Made by a program: the position numbers and the translations under genes. The notes beneath the pieces were generated by a model. The model did not search any database. It saw nothing but the letters and a program-made list of their open reading frames with translations, and was not told where the DNA came from. From Citrus sinensis (lineage: Eukaryota > Streptophyta > Magnoliopsida > Sapindales > Rutaceae), in assembly GCF_022201045.2 (NCBI RefSeq), contig NC_068559.1:6257501-6321500 (forward strand): a DNA stretch of 64,000 nt. The letters run 5' to 3'. Shown piece after piece: positions 58,000-64,000 of this stretch; position 1 is the first letter of the stretch, and every line of letters begins with the position of its first letter.

Positions 58000-60252
58000 A
58001 TGTCTTCCCTAAGCCTACTCACCATTATTCTGAGTCAAAACAAACTCACTAGCGAGAGCTACATAGATTGGAAATGAGATCTATTTATAGTCCTAACTGC
58101 TGAAAATTATAAATATGTCTTAACCCAGCCATGCCCTCCTGAACCAGTAAAGGACGCTAGTAGAAATCAGAGGAGGCTTTATGAGAAATGACAAAAAGCT
58201 AATAAAATGGTAAAAAGCTACATTTTAGGCTCGATTTCTAATATTCTGCAGACCAAACATCAGAATATGGAGACAATCACTGAAATAATGGAAAGTCTCC
58301 AAGAGATGTTTGGTTAGAATACTCACTCTGTGAGACAAGCGGCATTGAAGATGTTATGAACTCCAAGATAGGAAAGGGTACAAGAGTTCGTGATTATGTC
58401 CTAAAAATGATGGACTATTTGAATGAGGTTGAGATTCAGGGTGCACAGATCGATGATAATTCAAAGATTGACATGGTGCTAGAATCTCTGTTTGAAACAT
58501 TCAAGGAGTTTAAGGTAAATTATAATATGAATAAAAGAAATATGACCTTAGCAGAATTGATAAATTTAGTTGAAGAGATTTATCTTGTTGAAAAATCTCA
58601 AGGAAGCATTAACCTTATTGAAAAATGTACTTCTTCTAAGCTTAAGCCAAAAGGCAGAAAGAAGAAAGTTGGAAAAAAAAAAGAAATCGTCTACTAAGAA
58701 AGATGGCAAGCTGAAAGGCAAGTTCTTCAACTATGGTCAAAAGGGTCACTGGAAAAATGATTGCCCTAAGATTGTGAAATCAAGAATGGGAAATCTTTTA
58801 GTCATAGAGACATGTTTAGTTCAGAATCCTGTTGATACTTGGGTCCTGGATTCTGAAGCAACTAATCATATTTGTAATTCACTTTCTTGGTTTCAGGAAA
58901 CCAGAAAACTAAGTGAAGGAAGCATCAAGCTGCAATTAGGGACAAGCCTGTTTGTGTCAGCAGTGAAGACTGGATCTATTTTATTATCTTTTAATAATGA
59001 GACTTTAGTTTTGAATATTTGTCTTTATGTTTCAGACATTAAGAGAAATTTAAATTTAGTAGCTTGTTTGCCAAAACAATGGTACACTATAAGTTTTAGT
59101 TCCTCTATTTCTATTTTGAAAAATAATAGACTAATATGTTCTGTTACATTGGAAGATAATTTATATCATTTAAGTCCTCTGATCCATTCTATACATGATT
59201 TTTTCTAACCAATGTTACCTCTAGCATTTGCGCTTGGGTCATATAAAACCTAAATAAGATAAAGAGAATGATCAAAGACAAACTTTTAAGTCCATTGGAA
59301 AATGAATCATTGCCACTCTGTGAACCTTGTTTAGAAGGAAAAATGACCAAAAGGCCTTTCTCGGCTAAAGGAATACGTGCAATAATACCACTTGAATTGG
59401 TGCATACAGATGTATGTGGACCAATCAATGTACAAGATCGAGGAGGTTATGAGTATTTCATCACATTCACTGATGATTATTCAAGATAGGGTTATGTTTA
59501 TCTAATGCATCATAAGTCTGAAGCTCTTGAAAAATTCAAAGAGTATAGGACTGAGACAGAAAAGCAATTAGGTAAGAATATAAAGAAACTTCGATCTGAT
59601 CGATGTGGTAAATATTTCTTAGGAGAATTCAAAGAGTATCTGGTCGAAAATGAGATTATATCTCAGCTAACAACTCTAGAAACACCACAACAAAATGGTG
59701 TAGCTAAAAGAACAAATAGAACTCTTTTGGATATGGTGAGATATATGCTTAGTTATTCCATATTGTCTGTCTCATTTTGGGGACTAGCACTAGAAATAAC
59801 AAGATGCCTATTGGACTTAGTCCCATCTAAGTCAGTGCCTAGAACCCTAATAGAGTTATGCTTAGGTCTCAAACCAAGTTTGAAACATATCCATATTTGG
59901 GGTTCACCAGCACATGTGCTAAAACTAAGGGCCGCAAAATGGATTCACGTTTTGAGGTTTGTATGTTTGTTGGGTATCCCAAAAGAACAAATGGATGTTT
60001 ATTTTATAGTCTTTAAGACAACAAAGTAATTGTGAGTACACATTTCACTTCTCTTGAGGAAGACTATATGAATAACTTCAAACCTAGGAGTAAGACAATA
60101 CTGGAAGAGTTATCAGGAGATCATGTTGATGCTAAGATTTTAGTACCTGTTAATCAACAAGAAGAAGTGCAACAATATAAACATCACAACATTATCCCTA
60201 AATGGCAACCACTTATAGAACCTCGTCATAGTGGGATAACTAGATTACCATA
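58000..60252 (+). pseudogene. defective copia gag-protease-integrase
   Basis: Gag starts MSSLSLLTIILSQNKLTSES at 58000 with a stop at 58075 and others after it. The zinc knuckle at about 58725-58770 (FFNYGQKGHWKNDC) has lost cysteine ligands. The protease site at about 58840 reads VLDSEATNHI, with the active-site glycine replaced by glutamate. The integrase (59268-60029) has CEPCLEGKMTKRPF, HTDVCGP, a stop after TFTDDYSR, SDRCGKY and PQQNGVAKRTNRT, where the catalytic glutamate is lysine. The block ends at 60252 with PRHSGITRLP and a stop. Reverse transcriptase and RNase H are absent. Confidence 0.9.
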
Positions 60253-60262
60253 ACGATACATG

Positions 60263-61540
60263 TGTTGGTAAATTTTTACTCAATTGCTATGGATGCCAAT
60301 GTACAAGTGTACACAACAAGTAATAAAGTGATGAGTATTTAAGATCGTCTTCACAAGGATTGATATTACTAGAAATGCTACAGCAACCACAATAGTGTAA
60401 TCTACCTTTATTTTAAGATGAATAAACTTAAAGTGATTACTACCTTAATTAACAATTGTAAGGAAATAAAACAAATAATTATAGTAAGGAAATAAATTAG
60501 ATAAATTGCGTGAAAGAATCAAATGAGAACAAGGTAGTTGAATGATCAAACTCTCTTCATGGGTTGACTGCTTATCATCAAATTAGTATCAGTTGTTACA
60601 ACAATTCCTACAACACTGGGCAGAATTATTTTGTGTCCTCAGCTATCGCGTGTTGGACTTCTCATACCTTTAAATATCCTAACAATGACCACTTGCTATT
60701 CTACTTAAGGCATGGCATTATGAACATCCACTCTCTACCCTACAAGGTGAATACCTATGTCTAATTCTTCATATATCTCAATTTCAAGTATAGCCCTTAG
60801 GGGATTTAAGATAAACTTAATCCAGGAAACTCAAATTAAGGTCAAGTATTACTCTAATAATATCTACTAAGACATGCCCTTTTGCGACTCTATCTTAACT
60901 TGAACCATTAAATGGGTGGTCAACCGAAATAACAGTTATAATAATAGACACTAGAGTAAAATGCTACAACAATTATATAGCAACTCATAAGAACAATAAA
61001 AAAACTCATTTAGATTATTTGTCACTCAACTATAAGCAAGTTTAGTTCATACTTTGAAAAAGAAAAACAAACAGCAAAATATTGGTCACGAAATACATCG
61101 GTTCAATCAAAGAGTAAAGAAAAGAATAAGTAGAGAACGACAAAGATTGAATCCAAATAACTCTGTTGGATTTTTCACTGATACAAAATCGGTTCCCTTG
61201 AATTCTGATTGTTTTCTTCTATTCCTCTTGATTTTTCCAATGTTAATTCATTGTCGTCGTTTTATGTGATGCGCGCCTCTTTTTATAACTGAAAACTAGG
61301 GTAAACAAAAGCCTAGGCATGAGTCAGATTAGGAAACTGTAGGTCGCAATTCTGCAGATATCCCGCGCTCAGGTTTCTCCGTTGTTGTTCCAGGATTGCT
61401 ACAGCAATGGGTGCTCCAGCAACGGTTATAGCACTGCACTGCTCCAGATTTTATTTCACTTCTTTTGTGGCCATACTCTTCCTCATTTTTGCTAGCCTAC
61501 TGCATTATCATCTGATAACTCTAAGTAATGAGAGTTATCA
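60263..61540 (-). repeat. inverted LTR (Athila-like), facing left
   Basis: Reverse-complement copy of the LTR at 61513-62952. It begins TGTTGGTAAATTTTTACTC, the inverse of a ...TACACCAACA-type end. AGATCGTCTTCACAAGGATTG and ATGGGTGGTCAACCGAAATAA match the right copy inverted. About 230 bp found near the start of the right LTR are missing here. No internal retroelement sequence was seen on its left side, so it is either a solo LTR or one end of a rearranged element. Small plus-strand frames in it are not genes. Confidence 0.85.
61513..61540. repeat. 28-bp palindrome at the LTR-LTR junction
   Basis: TGATAACTCT, an 8-base centre AAGTAATG, then AGAGTTATCA. The two 10-base arms are perfect inverted repeats and would supply the TG start of both oppositely facing LTRs. 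Confidence 0.9.
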
Positions 61541-62952
61541 TAGAACTTTTAGACTTAAATTAATATTACTTAGAGAGTAAATGATGTGTTTCTATTGTTT
61601 TTTTGTTACATTTTGCATAAATATTCATTTTAGTTTAGTCTTAATGAATTTTTTTTAATTTAAAGTAATTCGTGCTTAAATTGTGTGCATAATTGTAGAT
61701 TTCCAGAAGCTTATAATTTATGGAAGGAATGTTGATGCAAAAGGCTTGCAAAAATGAGGAAGAACTTAGCTACAAAAGAATTAAAACAAATCTGGAACAG
61801 TACAGTTGCTGTAGCAATCCTGGAACAACGACAGAGAAAATTCCGCACGGGATACTTGCAGAATTGTGATCTGCAATTTCTTAATCTGACTTATGCGCGC
61901 CCTAGGCTTCCGTTTACCCTAATTTTCAACTATAAAAGAAGCACACATCATAAGGATTAAAGAGGGCCGTCACCCAAGGAGAAAAACAAAAAGAAACAAA
62001 AGAAAAACAAGATTCAAGAGAGAGATTAAAGGCTGCACAAGAGGAGAATTTGCAGAAATCAATTGGGAGCACAATCCTTCTTATTCTTCTCTTGTTTTCT
62101 CATTTTTTATTTATTTATGGGGATGTGTTTCATGGTTCAAACTTTGTTCTTTATTTTTCTTTTACGAACCATGAACTAAATTTATTTATGGTTGAGTGAT
62201 AAACAATCTTGATGGTTTATTGACTGAATATATGTGTTGCTGCATGTTTGCTGTAGTAGTTTGTTTTGATAGTATTTATTTTTATTCATTATTTCGGTTG
62301 ATCTCCCATTTAATGATACAAGTTATGAGAGAGCCGCAAAAGGGCCTATATTAGTGGAACATATCAGAGCAATACTTGGTTTTAGATTGAGTTTCCTAGA
62401 TTGAGTTTAACTTATCCCAAAAGAGCCCTACTTAATCTAAAATTAGTGATGAACTAGACATAGGGATTCACCTTGTAGGGTAAATAGAACCTAAGTGTAT
62501 AATGCTATATCTTATGTTGGCATAACAATTGATCACTGTTAGGTTACATATAGATATAAGATATCCAACATGCGACGGCTAAAGATGCATAAAGATTCTG
62601 CCCAGTGCTGTAGCAGATGCTGCAGCAACTGAGCCAACCATTAGAAAATAGTTAAGACCATTAAGAGAGTTTATTCACTCAACTACTCTATATTCCCATT
62701 GGTTTTATCCTTGAGTTTGACGTGATAATTTGCTTTGTTGCATTTTATTTATTGCGTTTTTATTTTAATTAGCATAAGAGTTTCACTAATTGTTTTATTT
62801 TAATTTAGCACAAAATCTGCATTGTTAATATTGTTGTAGCAAATCTAATAACATCAATCCCTGTGGAGACGATCTTGAATACTCATCACTTTATTACTTG
62901 TTGTATACACTTGCACATTGATATCAATAGCATTAGTATTTATACACCAACA
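61513..62952 (+). repeat. 5' LTR of an Athila-type Ty3/gypsy element
   Basis: Starts TGATAACTCTAAGTAATG and ends TTTATACACCAACA, directly before the primer site. 1,440 bp. Its reverse complement occupies the left neighbour. Confidence 0.85.
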
Positions 62953-62958
62953 AGGTTT

Positions 62959-62977
62959 TGGCGCCGTTGCCAGGGAT
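62959..62977 (+). promoter_or_regulatory. Athila-type primer-binding site
   Basis: TGGCGCCGTTGCCAGGGAT six bases after the LTR; this sequence is a hallmark of Athila elements. Confidence 0.88.
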
Positions 62978-63057
62978 TGATTGTTAATTGTGATTTGTGA
63001 AATTATTTTATTTTAATTTGTTTATTTTGTTGACATAAGTGATCTAGCAACCCTTGC

Positions 63058-64000
63058 ATGCGCAAATATAAATCTGTTGACTTCCAGTTTGATCCAGAAA
63101 TTGAAAGAACTGTAAGGAGATTGAGAAGAGAGCATCGTGAATTACAAGCTGCTGTAACAATGGATGATTTGCAAGACTTGAGAAACTTGAACTGTAGAGA
63201 GGGGATACAACCAGCCAATGTACATGAAGGTCTGAATGGACAATGTGTTCAAAGGTAACCAGGGAACAACAACATTATTCACATGGTGAACGATAGAGAT
63301 AGAGCCATTCGAGACTACGCAATGTTGACTCCTCAAGCCATACATCCGGGAATAATTAGACCTAACGTTCAAGTTGACAATTTTGAACTCAAACCCGTGA
63401 TGTTTCAGATGCTTCAAACAGTAGGGCAATTTAATGGTTTGCCATCCGAAGATCCTCATCTACACCTTAAGTTATTTTTGGAAGTAAGTGATGCTTTCAA
63501 GATTGCTGGAGCATTGCAAAAAGCATTGAGACTCAGACTTTTACTGTTTTCTTTGAGAGATCGGGCAAGAGCATGGTTAAATTCTCTACCACCAGATTCT
63601 ATCACTACATGGAATGATTTGGCTGACAAATTTTTGATGAAATACTTCCCGCCAACCAAGAATGCAAAGTTGAGGAACGAGATCACATCTTTCCATTAAC
63701 TTAAAGATGAGAGCTTGTGTGACGCATAGAAGAGATTTAAGGAGGTACTCAGAAAATGTCCTCATCCAGGTATTCCTTACTACATACAGTTGGAAATTTG
63801 CTATAATGGTCTCAACCCAAGCACTAGATTGATGGTGGACGCTTCAGCAAATGAGGCCTTGTTATCTAAGTCTTACAATGAGGCTTATGAAATTTTGGAG
63901 AGGATAGCCAACAATAACTATCAGTGGCCATCAACCAGACAAGCTGCAGCAAGAGGAAACATGAGTCTATAACGTAGATGCCTTGATAGCATTATCAGCC
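63058..64000 (+). pseudogene. Athila-type gag, defective and cut by the window edge
   Basis: One frame from ATG 63058 with stops at 63256, 63697, 63727 and 63970. It reads RKYKSVDFQFDPEIERTVRR, then AIHPGIIRPNVQVDNFELKP, RLLLFSLRDRARAWLNSLPP, WNDLADKFLMKYFPPTKNAK and CPHPGIPYYIQLEICYNGLN. These are the conserved blocks of Athila gag. The rest of the element lies beyond the window. Confidence 0.92.

Larger units (their letters stand above)
45266..60262 (+). mobile_element. Ty1/copia retrotransposon, split by a gypsy insertion and 3'-interrupted
   Basis: The 5' LTR begins TGTTGGGATTATGCTC at 45266, is interrupted at 45745 by the gypsy element, resumes at 55209 and ends ...AATCCAACA at 56279. 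Without the insertion it is about 1.54 kb. It is followed by the initiator-tRNA-Met type primer site and then gag and pol on the plus strand. The body stops at 60262 right after the RLP, stop, RYM region that normally lies between integrase and reverse transcriptase. The polymerase and the 3' LTR are not in the window. All reading frames are broken, so the element cannot move by itself. Confidence 0.9.

Noticed and set aside
60564..61269. small plus-strand frames in the inverted LTR
   Set aside because: They lie within an LTR copy and have no counterpart in the other LTR.

Overview
This is nuclear DNA from a flowering plant, most likely a eudicot. It is AT-rich, its genes carry many GT..AG introns, and transposable elements of plant lineages fill much of it. 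I cannot name the species. Four genes reconstruct as complete, frame-consistent exon chains, and a fifth (BTB/POZ) is complete except for an uncertain 5' end. Protein names rest on motif and family recognition by eye, not on a search.

Layout, left part (1-8.4 kb): a three-level satellite array (about 19.5 bp, 156 bp and 312 bp), a decayed gypsy gag relic, an S28 Pro-Xaa carboxypeptidase gene (+, nine exons, 4015-7035) and a fold-back element. Centre-left (8.9-31.8 kb): a SEC12/PHF1-type WD40 gene (-, ten exons, 8957-12735), a hAT element whose right half and flank were triplicated, a nested hAT/PIF-Harbinger complex (16.9-21.6 kb), the phytol kinase gene VTE5 (+, six exons, 25270-27441) and a CHX-type cation/H+ exchanger gene (+, four exons, 28454-31762). 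Centre-right (33-45 kb): another hAT element with a perfect 8-bp target duplication, a 5'-truncated LINE, a PDK1-kinase pseudogene, the BTB/POZ gene (-, about 40347-41845) with a MITE in an intron, and an intron-retaining fragment of the carboxypeptidase gene 40 kb from its parent.

Right part (45.3-64 kb): nested retrotransposons. A Ty1/copia element (LTR from 45266) was split inside its 5' LTR by a 9.46-kb Ty3/gypsy Tat-type element (45746-55208, minus strand, duplication GTAGT). That element carries a second RNase H domain, a tandem repeat and an antisense ORF block. Further right the copia body stops at an inverted LTR that meets, head to head at a palindrome, the 5' LTR of an Athila-type element; its gag runs off the window edge.

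The host genes are unrelated housekeeping or physiological genes: ER-to-Golgi trafficking, chlorophyll-phytol salvage for tocopherol, ion homeostasis, peptide trimming and ubiquitin-ligase adaptation. They form no operon-like system. The new interest lies in repeat architecture: nested insertions that can be ordered in time, catalytic-site and Trp-to-stop decay in the retroelements, an antisense ORF block, a palindromic LTR junction and local duplications of gene pieces. I saw no clear tRNA, rRNA or CRISPR feature.
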